Of a stretch of 64,000 bases of DNA, positions 7,730 through 16,755 are shown in pieces. A program made the translations under genes and the position numbers. Origin of the DNA: JANPCX01 sp050916095 (lineage in GTDB: Bacteria > Pseudomonadota > Gammaproteobacteria > Burkholderiales > Burkholderiaceae_C); contig CP050901.1 in NCBI GenBank assembly GCA_050916095.1, forward strand, positions 1,364,001-1,428,000, written 5' to 3'. The first letter of the stretch is position 1. Each line of letters starts with the position of its first letter. Under the pieces are notes generated by a model that was not told the DNA's origin, did not search any database, and saw nothing but the letters and a program-made list of their open reading frames with translations.

Positions 7730-7743
7730 GCAAACGCGTTTGC
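7730..7743. promoter_or_regulatory. Palindrome upstream of zur, candidate Zur operator
   Basis: GCAAACGCGTTTGC is a perfect 14-bp palindrome 20 bp before the zur start and lies in the expected promoter region of the zinc cluster. Fur-family repressors bind such AT-flanked palindromes. The assignment to Zur is from position only. Confidence 0.5.
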
Positions 7744-7760
7744 GATAGTGATTGGGCCCT

Positions 7761-7844
7761 GTTGATCCGGCCCGATGAAATTTGAACCGTCTGCCATGAG
7801 GTTGTCGAAGGGGAGCGCGTACAAGCTGGGCTGGCCCGAACGGG
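7761..7844. repeat. Degenerate Comamonadaceae-type inverted repeat
   Basis: The stretch begins gttgatccggccc, like the end of the element at 19213-19364, continues with ttgtcgaaggggagcgcgt, and ends ctggcccgaacgg. It looks like a decayed copy of the dispersed repeat family. No gene is seen between zur and the chemoreceptor. Confidence 0.4.
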
Positions 7845-8015
7845 AGTGGACGGCTGGAAGAAGGTGCGGAATCAAACGAGACAGCTCACCTGGCTTGGTT
7901 GCACGTGCGAAAACAAGCGGTTCAAAGTGCGTCAATTTGACCTTTAGGCGGCAATGTTTTCGGCGGAAACTCTCAAACAGAGCGACCTTCCAATGGCTTG
8001 AACACCACCTTACCC

Positions 8016-9567
8016 ATGAAAACATTGACCATCCAACACCGTCTCACGGGTCTGATGGCCATCAGCATTGCCAGCACCCTGGTGGTGGCCTATTTGGCCT
8101 GGACCAACAGCACTGAGGCGCGCGCCGCGACCGAGGCGCTGACGGCCACGACTTCGGCCGTGCGCCACTCCATGAACGCGGACATGGTGCACGACGCGAT
8201 TCGTGCCGATGCCTATGCCATTCGTTTGGCGTGGTTGTCCTCGGACACCAATGCTTTGGAAGCGGCGGCCAAAGCATTGGATGCCCACGCCGCCGAGATG
8301 GCCCAATCCATCCAGCTGGCTTCGCAAGACCAGCTTCCTGATGCCGCTGCCAAAGCCGTCGCCGAGGCATTGCCTGCGGTGCACAACTACATGGCAATAG
8401 CGAAAGCCTTGCCCCAAGCCATCAAGGCCGCCGCCGACGCCGATGCTGCAGTGGCTGCGTTTGACAAGGCCTTTGAATCCACCGAAGCCGCGCTTGAAAA
8501 ATCGGGCGATGCCATTGAGGCGGCCGCCTCGGCCATACAGGCCAAGACCCACAAACAGTTGGAACGCGGCCAAACCGTGACCTTGTTGGTGATTACGGCG
8601 TGTGTCGCTGCGCTGGCCATGCTTTCTTTTTTTTGTGATTCGTTCCATCATGACCCCGCTGCGCGACATGCGCGAAGCCGTTCGCAACCTGAACGGCGAC
8701 GATGGTGATTTGTCTCGCCGTTTGCCCCAGGCCGTGGCCGAGTTCGGTGAGCTGTCCACCTTGTTCAACCGCTTTCTCGACAAGGTGGCCAGCGTGGTGG
8801 GGCGCGTGCAAGTCTCGGCGCAACAAATTTCCAGCACCAGTGCGCAAATTGCCTCAGGCAACATGGACTTGAGCCAACGCACCGAACAAACCGCCGCCAG
8901 CCTACAAAGTGCCGCCAGCAGCATGGAGCAGATCACGGCCACCGTGAAACAAAGCACCGACTCTGCGCGCCAGGCGAATGTGTTGGCCGTGAGCGCCAGC
9001 CAGGTGGCCGCCAAAGGTGGCGAAGCGGTCTCGCGAGTGGTGTCCACCATGGACGCAATCAACGTGGCCTCCAAGAAAATCAGCGACATCATTGGCGTGA
9101 TCGACGGCATTGCTTTCCAAACCAACATCCTGGCGCTGAACGCCGCCGTCGAAGCCGCGCGTGCTGGGGAGCAAGGCCGGGGCTTTGCCGTGGTGGCGGG
9201 TGAAGTGCGTGTTCTGGCGCAGCGCAGTGCAGAAGCGGCCAAGGAAATCAAAACCTTGATCGGAACCAGCGTCGACAAAGTCGAGGCCGGCAGCCAGTTG
9301 GTGCGTGATGCGGGCGCGACCATGGATGAAATCGTGACCAGTGTGGGCCGGGTCAGCAGCATGATTCAAGAAATCACCCACGCCGCCGCCGAGCAAGGCG
9401 CTGGCATCATGGTGGTCAACGACACCGTGACACAACTGGACAGCACGACCCAACAAAATACCGCCCTCGTGGAAGAAACCGCAGCGGTGGCACGAGAGCT
9501 TTCCGAGCAAGCCCGGGTTCTCGAACAAACCGTCAGTGCCTTTAAACCCGTTCAGAGGATGGCGTAA
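8016..9567 (+). pseudogene. Methyl-accepting chemotaxis protein, frameshifted at a T8 tract
   Basis: The first frame encodes a TM helix (LTGLMAISIASTLVVAYLAW), a periplasmic ligand domain of about 150 residues and the second TM helix (VTLLVITACVAALAML), then leaves frame at T8 (8627-8634). Removing one T restores SFFVIRSIMTPLRDM and leads into the HAMP domain and signalling domain with NILALNAAVEAARAGEQGRG. The whole product would be about 516 residues, a normal Tsr-like receptor. The shift could be a real mutation, slippage-based phase variation at the T tract, or a base-calling error. The start MKTLTIQ is preferred over the upstream MNTTLP. Confidence 0.85.
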
Positions 9568-9620
9568 AGAATCACGCCTTTGTTCTGACAAGTTCATAGC
9601 GACCCAGGAGTTAATTCACA

Positions 9621-10340
9621 ATGAAATCAGTGTTTGGCACATCGTCAGCATCCTTGGTGGCTAAGGCATGCGTCAGCGCTCTGTTGATCGCGGCTGGCCC
9701 TGCCCACGCAGGCCGACCTTTCGCCACCGAAGATGCCGGTGTTCTGGCCCAAAAGGAATGCGAGTGGGAGTCCTTCGCTGCGCGAGCCAAAACGCGCGGT
9801 GAGTCCAGCGAAAACGCTTGGAGCACCCAAGTCGGTTGCGGTGTGGGTTTCAAAACCCAACTGGCACTGGCTTTTGCACGCAGCAAGTTCGAGTCACAGC
9901 ACGCCAATGCGTGGGCCTTGGGGGGCAAAACCGGTTTGATCGATGGTGGCCAGGACGGCACCTCGGTCACCTTGGCCTATGGCGCGGTGTCTGCCAAAGG
10001 CCCCGGCGACGGCTCCTACCGTTTGAACACCACCGCCGTCAATTTGGTGCTCACCCGCCCCCTGCCCGCCGACTGGACAGTGCATGCCAACCTCGGCTGG
10101 ACGCGCGACCGCCCGTCCAAGCTGGACAGCACCACCTGGGCCATTGCCGCCGAATGGGCTGCCACTGAAGCGTGGACAGTGGGCGCAGAAACCTACGGCG
10201 ACGACCGCAACAAACCCTGGCTCGGTGTGGGTGCGCGCTGGACTTTGAGCAAAGCGTGGAGCTTGAATGCGTCTTACGCGGTGAACCGGGAAACGCCACG
10301 CACGACTGCGGCGTCGGTGGGGTTCAAGTTCGCGTTCTAA
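9621..10340 (+). CDS. Outer-membrane beta-barrel-like protein, unknown function
   Basis: The 239-residue product has a signal peptide (ACVSALLIAAGPAHAG) followed by GRPFATEDAGVLAQKECEWE and alternating hydrophobic/polar strands, and it ends with the aromatic terminus FKFAF typical of BAM-inserted barrels. No named family is recognised. The stop codon TAA at 10338-10340 is also the left copy of the 3-bp target duplication of a MITE, so the element inserted exactly at the gene end. Confidence 0.7.
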   Translation: MKSVFGTSSASLVAKACVSALLIAAGPAHAGRPFATEDAGVLAQKECEWESFAARAKTRGESSENAWSTQVGCGVGFKTQLALAFARSKFESQHANAWALGGKTGLIDGGQDGTSVTLAYGAVSAKGPGDGSYRLNTTAVNLVLTRPLPADWTVHANLGWTRDRPSKLDSTTWAIAAEWAATEAWTVGAETYGDDRNKPWLGVGARWTLSKAWSLNASYAVNRETPRTTAASVGFKFAF

Positions 10341-10451
10341 GAGCCGCTAACAAAACACTGCATACACCGTTCGCCCCGAGGTCGAAGGGCCTTGCACCGA
10401 GGTACGCGCTGGCTTCGACAAGCTCAGCCCGAACGGTTTTGTTAGCGGCTC
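10341..10451. mobile_element. MITE copy A (TAA-flanked, 111 bp)
   Basis: Terminal inverted repeats GAGCCGCTAACAAAAC / GTTTTGTTAGCGGCTC bound a 111-bp element flanked by TAA on both sides (10338-10340 and 10452-10454). It has no ORF. It is identical base for base to copy C at 19400-19510 and is the inverted relative of copy B at 17095-17208. The 3-bp TNA-type duplication suggests mobilisation by an IS5-family transposase. Confidence 0.85.
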
Positions 10452-10466
10452 TAAACGCTGTCCCTT

Positions 10467-11264
10467 TCAGGGCCGAGTTGTCTCGGATCGGCTGACTTGG
10501 CCAGTTGGTGAGTAATACAAACGCTGATCCAGCACACCATCGTTGTTGCTGTCAATGTCGACCGACTGCAAGCGACCTAAGCGATAGCGCTCCACCCGCA
10601 GCGGCAATCCCGTGTTCGGTTGAATGATGTCGATGTGGGTCAAGACGCCGTGTTCATAACGTTGGCGAAATTCAGGAAAACCGTCGCCATCGGAGTCGGT
10701 TTCGGTTGATGCCAGTTGGTTGTATTTGTAGGTGCTGCGGCTTTCAAAACTGCCGTTGAAATCGTCATCGGCTTCGCTGGCTGTCACTAAACCACGCTTG
10801 TCGAACCAGGAGATGTAGTCGACTTTGCCGTCCAGATTGCGGTCAACCTCGTACTTCAGCGGTTGACGGCTGAGGCTGTCTGTCCATTTCTCGTCCAGTA
10901 CCCCGTCGTGGTTGTGGTCAAACCCATCCACTCGGGCGGGTGCTTTGAAATAAACGGTGGTCAGTGCCATACCCATGGCCAAACCCACCAATCCCGCCCT
11001 GACGCGGCCCTGGCGTGCTGACGTCTTCGGGGTGATTGCTGCCGATTCAGCGGGCTGGGTTTGCTCCCACGAAGTCAACAAAGCACGCGCACGATCCACG
11101 TCGGCTTCATCCACCACCAAACGAACCAAACCCGCGGCCGGCAGCTCACCCATGCCGCCCTGCAAATACTCCCCGTGTATGTGGGCGGCAATACCCTCTT
11201 GTTTGAGCAAGTCGCGCAGCATGTGCGCCTCAACGGCATTGGCCGCTTCGTAGATGTTTTGCAT
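10467..11264 (-). CDS. DUF2007-domain membrane protein with EF-hand-like repeats
   Basis: Residues 1-70 (MQNIYEAANAVEAHMLRDLL..GGMGELPAAGLVRLVV) match the DUF2007 putative signal-transducing domain. A TM helix follows (VGLAMGMALTTVYF, about 92-106). The rest contains repeated D-x-N-x-D-G loops: DHNHDGVLDE, DRNLDGKVDY, DSDGDGFPEF, DSNNDGVLDQ, which are EF-hand-like calcium sites. The predicted layout is a cytoplasmic DUF2007 domain and an outside domain that may bind calcium. The function is unknown. Confidence 0.75.
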   Translation of the reverse strand: MQNIYEAANAVEAHMLRDLLKQEGIAAHIHGEYLQGGMGELPAAGLVRLVVDEADVDRARALLTSWEQTQPAESAAITPKTSARQGRVRAGLVGLAMGMALTTVYFKAPARVDGFDHNHDGVLDEKWTDSLSRQPLKYEVDRNLDGKVDYISWFDKRGLVTASEADDDFNGSFESRSTYKYNQLASTETDSDGDGFPEFRQRYEHGVLTHIDIIQPNTGLPLRVERYRLGRLQSVDIDSNNDGVLDQRLYYSPTGQVSRSETTRP

Positions 11265-11501
11265 ACGGCGAATTTACCTTGTCTCGGCATGAAAGGCTCA
11301 ACCCAGGGCCATAGGCAACGCATACGTATCATCTGCCCCAGGCCGAGTGCCGACGACGCTACGGCATTGGATGTGAAAAAATGGGGACATGAAGTGGTAA
11401 GACTGGGAGATAAGCAAGCCTGCAAAAACTACTCGAAATCCGAGAAGCACTTTTATTGGAGATTTGTAGCGGTGACGGTCTGTGCGACGTCCCTGCTCTT
11501 A

Positions 11502-12348
11502 GAGCGTGTTTACGATCTTCTTCTGACCCGAAAATAGGCAGATGAAGAGAAAGAGATACGCCAGCGACATCAGCCGGGAGAAGTTTGAGCAAATTGAGCC
11601 GCTGCTGCGCAGCGTGCGCAAGGCGACCAAGCCGACGAAGGTGGATCTGTATGAGGTGTTCTGCGCGGTGCTGTACCTGCTGCGAACGGGTTGCCAGTGG
11701 AGGTTCTTGCCGAGCGAGTTTGCGAAGTGGACGACGGTCTATGCCTACTGGCGCAAATGGAGTGAGCCTGACCAGGACGGTGTGAGCGTGTTGGAACGGG
11801 CTTTAAAAAAATCAGGTTGGCGCGGCCCGAGACAGACTGGGGCGCAACGCATGCAGCACGCTGTTGATCGTGGACGCGCAGAGCGTGAAGAATACGGACA
11901 CGACGGCGCTCAAGGGCTATGACGGGGGCAAGAAGGTTTCGGGCATCAAGCGACACATTGCAGTGGACACGCAAGGGTTGCCACACGCAGTGGCGGTGAC
12001 GACGGCCGAGGTGACTGACCGCAAGGAGGCGCTGCAGGCCCTGCAGCGTTGCAAACCGGGACTGGCACGGGTGCAAAGCTTGCTGGCTGACAGCGGGTAC
12101 GTGGGAGAGCCCTTCGCGCAGGGCGTGCAAGAGGTTCTTGGAGGGCATGTGACGGTACAGATCGCCAAGAGGAGCGAGTTGCACACCTTCAAGGTCATGC
12201 CCAAGCGCTGGATCGTCGAGCGTAGCTTTGCCTGGTTGGACAAGAACCGGCGGCTGTGGAAGAACTGCGAGCGGCTGCTCAATACCAGCCTACAGTTCGT
12301 CCACTTGGCATTCTTGGCGTTGCTCCTCAGGAGATCGTAAACACGCTC
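11502..12348 (+). mobile_element. IS5-family insertion sequence (IS427-like)
   Basis: Perfect terminal inverted repeats (GAGCGTGTTTACGATCT at the left end, its complement at the right) bound an 847-bp element flanked by TTA on both sides (11499-11501, 12349-12351), matching the TNA duplications of IS5 elements. The intact ends, perfect repeats and duplication indicate a complete and possibly recent insertion between the DUF2007 gene and the DUF2784 gene. Confidence 0.93.
11542..12340 (+). CDS. IS5-family transposase, two overlapping frames
   Basis: The first frame (11542-11922) begins MKRKRYASDISREKFEQIEP and carries the N-terminal DUF4096-like domain (CQWRFLPSEFAKWTTVYAYW). The catalytic part is in the other frame, with first Asp in LLIVDAQSVKNTD, second in DSGYVG and Glu in VERSFAWLDKNRRLWKNCE. 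The frames meet at A7 (11805-11811), where a +1 (or -2) shift gives LKKNQVGAARDRLGRN. Programmed slippage at an A tract is usual in this IS group, so the gene is probably functional and not broken. Confidence 0.88.
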
Positions 12349-12455
12349 TTAGCTTGGAAGCCTTACACATGGCCCTTGCTGCAAGGGCTGGCGGTGGTTT
12401 GAGGCAAGGCTTCCGAGCCACCGCTGATTCAAACCCGAACCTCAACATTCCACCC

Positions 12456-12845
12456 GTGCCGTTTGCCCATCTCGCAGACACCGTACTGATCCTCCACTTC
12501 GCCATCGTCCTCTTCGTCGTGGCGGGCCTTCCTGCCATCGTCATTGGCAACTGGCTCCGATGGGCTTGGGTCAATGCCTATGTTTTCCGCGTCTTGCACC
12601 TTGCGGCCATCGTGGTCATTGCGGCGCAGGCTTGGTTGGGTCGGTACTGTCCGCTCACCCTGCTGGAGTCGTGGCTGCGGCTGCAAGCGAGTGAGGCGGC
12701 TTATGGCGCGAGTTTTGTGCAGCACTGGCTGGAGCGGATCCTTTACTTCAATGCGCCCTTGTGGATGTTTGCTGTGGCCTACTCCGTCTTCGCCGTCCTC
12801 GTGGCGTGGGCTTGGTGGGTTTATCCACCCAGACGGCGCGGTTGA
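12456..12845 (+). CDS. DUF2784 family membrane protein
   Basis: I chose a GTG start giving VPFAHLADTVLILHFAIVLF; ATG at 12369 is in frame but adds 29 atypical residues. The 129-residue product has three or four TM helices with the family signatures LPAIVIGNWLRWAWV and WLGRYCPLTLLESWLR, and the expected end WWVYPPRRRG. The function is unknown. The IS5 element lies about 105 bp upstream and may have separated the gene from its promoter. Confidence 0.82.
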   Translation: MPFAHLADTVLILHFAIVLFVVAGLPAIVIGNWLRWAWVNAYVFRVLHLAAIVVIAAQAWLGRYCPLTLLESWLRLQASEAAYGASFVQHWLERILYFNAPLWMFAVAYSVFAVLVAWAWWVYPPRRRG

Positions 12846-13398
12846 CGCGCACGGTGTCATTCCTCGTCCCATCGCTTGGATCAGCACAATCTCCAAGTTG
12901 GGGATTCCGAACCTTGCCCCCTACTCGTTTTTTACCGTGGCAAGTTGCAACCCACCCGTACTGATGTACACGCAAGTCAACCCGAGAGACGGCACGGATA
13001 AGGACACACTCGTAAACATTCTTGAAACCAAGTCTTGTGTGGTGAACGTTGTCAGTGCATCGCTGCTGGAGAAGATGAACGCCACATGCGCAAATCTTCC
13101 GAGAGAAATCAGTGAGTTTTCTGCCGCTGGAATAGAGTCCTGCGAAAGTCATTTTGTCGCTGCGCCTGGCGTCGCGTTATCGAAAGTCCGCTATGAGTGC
13201 TCTCTTAGACAGGTCATTCAGGTGTCGTCCGAACCATCTGGCGGAAGCGTTGTTCTGCTGAACGTGCTTGGTCTTTACATCGCCTCTGAGCTACTCGTTG
13301 ATTCAAGGATCAGCCATCACCTTCTTGATGCGGTGGGAAAGCTTGGAGGTGACTGGTATGCCTGTACGAGAGAAACTGTTGCACTTCCTAGACCATAA
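12826..13398 (+). pseudogene. Flavin reductase-like FMN-binding protein, 5'-truncated
   Basis: The frame contains the DIM6/NTAB flavin reductase core: VIPRPIAWISTISK, LAPYSFFTVAS, a C-terminal LYIASELLVDSRIS and LGGDWYAC. No start codon precedes VIPRPIAW; the frame runs back into the 3' end of the DUF2784 gene in another phase, so the normal first 10-20 residues are missing. Local sequence from about 12890 is visibly richer in AT than its neighbours, which suggests separate origin. Expression from an uncommon start inside DUF2784 cannot be excluded. Confidence 0.65.
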
Positions 13399-13494
13399 AA
13401 CGCAAGCAACGCTCTGCACGATTTGACCTGCCCCAGCGCATTAAGAGCTGCAATGCGCTGCCGCCATTGCTGTGAGATGGCAGGTGTGGGCGAA

Positions 13495-14643
13495 TCAAGG
13501 GAAGCTGCCCGCAATCAAAATCTTCTTATCCACGTTACGAATATCGGTGTGCCCACAAAACGCCATGGTGATGTCGAGTTCTTTGTGGATGATCTCCAGG
13601 CACTTGGTCACGCCCGCTTCGCCCATTGCGCCCAGGCCGTACAGGAAGGGTCGGCCGATCATCGTGCCGCGTGCGCCCAGGGCCCAGGCTTTGAGCACGT
13701 CCTGGCCGCTGCGGATGCCGCTGTCCATCCACACTTCAATGTCTTGGCCCACGGCGTCCACGATGGCGGGCAGGGCGGCAATCGAAGAGGGCGCACCATC
13801 GAGCTGTCGGCCGCCGTGGTTGGAGACCACCAATGCATCGGCGCCGCTGTCGGCAGCCAGGCGGGCGTCTTCCACGTCCATGATGCCTTTGAGGATGAGT
13901 TTGCCGCCCCAGCGTTTTTTGATCCAGGCCACGTCGTTCCAATCGAGGCGCGGGTCAAACTGTTCTTTGGTCCACGACGCCAGCGAGCTCATGTCGCTCA
14001 CGCCTTTGGCATGGCCCACAAGGTTGCCAAAGCTGTGGCGCCGCGTGCCCGCCATCCCCAAACACCAGCGCGGTTTGGTCATCAGGTTGATGATGTTGGC
14101 CAGCGTGGGTTTGGGCGGTGCGGTCAATCCGTTTTTCAGGTCTTTGTGGCGCTGGCCGATGACTTGCAGGTCGAGCGTGAGCACCAGGGCCGAGCAGTTG
14201 GCTGCTTTGGCGCGGTCCATGAGGCGCTCCATGAAGTCACGGTCGCGCATCCAATACAGCTGGAACCAGAACGGCGCTTGCGTTGCTTGTGCCACGTCTT
14301 CAATCGAACAAATGCTCATGGTGGAGAGCGTGAACGGAATGCCGAAATTTTTGGCTGCGCGGGCGGCCAGCATTTCGCCATCGGCATGTTGCATGCCGGT
14401 CAGGCCCGTTGGTGCAATGGCCACCGGCATGGCGCAATCAATGCCCACCATCTGGCAGCGTGTGCTGCGGTTGTCCATGTTGACCGCCACCCGCTGGCGC
14501 AGTTTGATTTTTTGAAAATCACTCTCGTTGGCGCGGTAGGTGCCCTCGGTCCACGAACCCGAATCGGCGTAGTCATAAAACATGCGGGGCACGCGTTTTT
14601 CGGCCAGGATGCGCAGGTCTTCAATGTTGGTGATGGTGGGCAT
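13495..14643 (-). CDS. FMN-dependent alpha-hydroxy-acid oxidase / L-lactate dehydrogenase family
   Basis: The 382-residue TIM barrel has the family landmarks: RMFYDYADSGSW at the N-terminus, APTGLTGMQHADGE for FMN contact, QLYWMRDRDF, LTLDLQVIGQRHKD, the catalytic Lys in KLILKGIMD, catalytic His-Gly-Gly-Arg in VSNHGGRQLDG and the phosphate site GIRSGQD..GRPFLYG. It oxidises an L-2-hydroxy acid (lactate, glycolate or mandelate) to the 2-oxo acid. Context gives no substrate. It has its own promoter region shared divergently with lolC. Confidence 0.9.
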   Translation of the reverse strand: MPTITNIEDLRILAEKRVPRMFYDYADSGSWTEGTYRANESDFQKIKLRQRVAVNMDNRSTRCQMVGIDCAMPVAIAPTGLTGMQHADGEMLAARAAKNFGIPFTLSTMSICSIEDVAQATQAPFWFQLYWMRDRDFMERLMDRAKAANCSALVLTLDLQVIGQRHKDLKNGLTAPPKPTLANIINLMTKPRWCLGMAGTRRHSFGNLVGHAKGVSDMSSLASWTKEQFDPRLDWNDVAWIKKRWGGKLILKGIMDVEDARLAADSGADALVVSNHGGRQLDGAPSSIAALPAIVDAVGQDIEVWMDSGIRSGQDVLKAWALGARGTMIGRPFLYGLGAMGEAGVTKCLEIIHKELDITMAFCGHTDIRNVDKKILIAGSFP

Positions 14644-14813
14644 GGGGGTCTCCGAAGGCTGTATTTTTGGGTGGACCAGATGGTAAGAGGGTGCAGCCGA
14701 TTACGCCTGGAAAGATTTTCCGCTCGGCTGCGGAGGGATTTTCAGAACTCACCGGCCATCCCCCAAGCACTGGCGGCGCGAATGTGGCCCCACTCCTGTA
14801 GCATCCCCTCCCC

Positions 14814-16070
14814 ATGAACTGGCCCTATGAATTACAAGTTGGATGGCGCTACACCCGCTCGGGCAAAACCGGCAGGCGCAACGGATTTATTTCCTTCATC
14901 TCTGGCGTGTCCATGCTGGGCATTGCGCTCGGTGTGGCGGCGCTGATCATCGTGCTGTCGGTGATGAATGGTTTTCAAAAAGAAGTGCGCGACCGCATGC
15001 TCTCTGTCATTGCCCATGTGGAGGTGATGGCTCCCTTTGGCGCGGCGTTGCCCGACTGGCAAGCCACAGCGGCCAAGGCCAGCCAGAACCCGCAGGTGAT
15101 CGGTGCAGCCCCCTTTGTCGCCACGCAAGCGTTGATCGCACGCGGCGACGACATGCGCGGCGCGGTGGTGCGCGGCATCTTGCCCAACGAAGAAGCCAAA
15201 GTGACCGACCTGGCCGCCCAGCTGCGCGACACCACGCTCGCCCAATTGGTGCCCGGTGGTTGGGGCGTGGTGTTGGGCGACGAGCTGGCGCGTGCTTTGG
15301 GTGTGCGGGTGGGCGACAAAGTCACCCTGGTGGCACCTGGCGGTCAGGTGACACCGGCAGGCGTGGTGCCGCGTCTGAAACAACTCACCGTGGTGGGCAC
15401 GTTTTTCGCCGGCCACTACGAGTACGACAGCGGTTTGGCGCTGATGCACATGGAAGACGCCGCGAGACTGTTTCGCACCGAAGGCCCCAACGGCGTGCAA
15501 CTTCGCTTGAAAGACCTGCACCAAGCGCGTGAGGTGGCGGCCCAGTTGGAAGTCGCCTTCGGTGGCGAAAACCGGGTGCGCGACTGGACACGCACCAATA
15601 AACAATGGTTTGACGCGGTTCAAATCGAAAAGCGTTTGATGTTCATCATCCTGACCCTCATCGTGGCGGTGGCTGCCTTCAATTTGGTGTCGACCTTGGT
15701 GATGACGGTCACAGACAAACGCGCGGACATTGCGATTCTGCGCACCCTGGGTGCCAGTCCCCGTTCCATCATGGGCATCTTCATGGTGCAGGGCGCGGCT
15801 TCGGGTGTGATCGGCACCTTCAGTGGTGTGGGTTTGGGACTGCTGGTGGCCTACAACATCGACGTCATCGTGCCCGCCATTGAACGTTTGTTGCAAACCA
15901 GCTTTTTGCCGGGCAGCATTTACCTCATCACCCGCATGCCCAGCGAGCCGCAAAGTGGCGACATTGTTCCCATTGCCATCATCTCCCTGGTGCTGGCGTT
16001 TTTAGCCACGCTTTACCCCAGTTGGCGCGCCAGCCGCGTGCAACCGGCCGAGGCCTTGCGTTATGAATGA
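14814..16070 (+). CDS. lolC: Lipoprotein-releasing ABC permease LolC/LolE
   Basis: The 418-residue permease has the LolC/E start YELQVGWRYTRSGK and the RRNGFISFISGVSMLGIALG segment leading into TM1, a periplasmic domain of about 220 residues, and three C-terminal TM helices (FNLVSTLVMTVTDKRADIAI before TM3). With the downstream LolD it should extract lipoproteins from the inner membrane. Only one permease gene is present, as in organisms with a LolF-like homodimer or a distant second gene. It overlaps lolD by 8 bp. Confidence 0.9.
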   Translation: MNWPYELQVGWRYTRSGKTGRRNGFISFISGVSMLGIALGVAALIIVLSVMNGFQKEVRDRMLSVIAHVEVMAPFGAALPDWQATAAKASQNPQVIGAAPFVATQALIARGDDMRGAVVRGILPNEEAKVTDLAAQLRDTTLAQLVPGGWGVVLGDELARALGVRVGDKVTLVAPGGQVTPAGVVPRLKQLTVVGTFFAGHYEYDSGLALMHMEDAARLFRTEGPNGVQLRLKDLHQAREVAAQLEVAFGGENRVRDWTRTNKQWFDAVQIEKRLMFIILTLIVAVAAFNLVSTLVMTVTDKRADIAILRTLGASPRSIMGIFMVQGAASGVIGTFSGVGLGLLVAYNIDVIVPAIERLLQTSFLPGSIYLITRMPSEPQSGDIVPIAIISLVLAFLATLYPSWRASRVQPAEALRYE

Positions 16071-16752
16071 AGCTGTGTCGTCTGCTTTGGTGTTGCAGGC
16101 CATCAACCTGCACAAACGTTTCACTGAAGGCCCGCTGGATGTGGCCGTGCTCAAAGGGGTGGACCTGCAAGTGCCACGCGGTGAAACCTTGGCCATCGTC
16201 GGCGCGTCGGGTTCAGGCAAGAGCACGCTCTTGCATGCCTTGGGCGGACTGGAAGCGCCCACGCAAGGCAGCGTCGAACTGATGGGGCGTGATTTCGCAC
16301 GTTTGGATGCGCAAGAACAAGGCCAGTGGCGCAACCAGCATCTGGGGTTTGTCTACCAGTTCCACCACCTGCTGCCCGAGTTCACCGCGCTGGACAACGT
16401 GGCCATGCCACTGCGTATTCGTCGCCTGCCGCAACAACAGGCGCGGCAGCGGGCGCGTGACGTGTTGACCCAGGTGGGTTTGGGGGACCGTGTGGACCAC
16501 CGCCCCTCGGAACTTTCAGGGGGAGAACGCCAACGTGTGGCCTTGGCCCGTGCGCTGGCGGGCAACCCGTCATGCGTGCTGGCCGACGAGCCCACCGGCA
16601 ACCTCGACCGGGGGACGGCGCAAGGGGTGTTCGACCTGATGCTTGACCTGGCCAAACGCCAGGGCATGGCCTTTGTGGTGGTGACCCACGACCAATCCTT
16701 GGCCGCGCGATGTGACCGCGTATTGCAGATGACGTCGGGGCGTTTGGGCTGA
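16063..16752 (+). CDS. lolD: Lipoprotein-releasing ABC ATPase LolD
   Basis: The 229-residue product has Walker A GASGSGKST, Q-loop VYQFHHLLPEFTALDNVAMP (the LolD-typical form), signature ELSGGERQR, Walker B CVLADEP with TGNLD, and switch His VVTHD. Its ATG lies inside the lolC 3' end, so it is translationally coupled to lolC. Confidence 0.94.
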   Translation: MNEAVSSALVLQAINLHKRFTEGPLDVAVLKGVDLQVPRGETLAIVGASGSGKSTLLHALGGLEAPTQGSVELMGRDFARLDAQEQGQWRNQHLGFVYQFHHLLPEFTALDNVAMPLRIRRLPQQQARQRARDVLTQVGLGDRVDHRPSELSGGERQRVALARALAGNPSCVLADEPTGNLDRGTAQGVFDLMLDLAKRQGMAFVVVTHDQSLAARCDRVLQMTSGRLG

Positions 16753-16755
16753 CGC

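Noticed and set aside
11542..12340. Transposase read as a pseudogene because of its two frames
   Set aside because: The shift occurs at an A7 tract as in many IS5-group elements, and the inverted repeats and target duplication are intact.
14814..16752. lolC-lolD considered as a second zinc-type FtsX transporter
   Set aside because: The ATPase Q-loop and the permease N-terminus match LolCDE, and no substrate-binding gene is adjacent.
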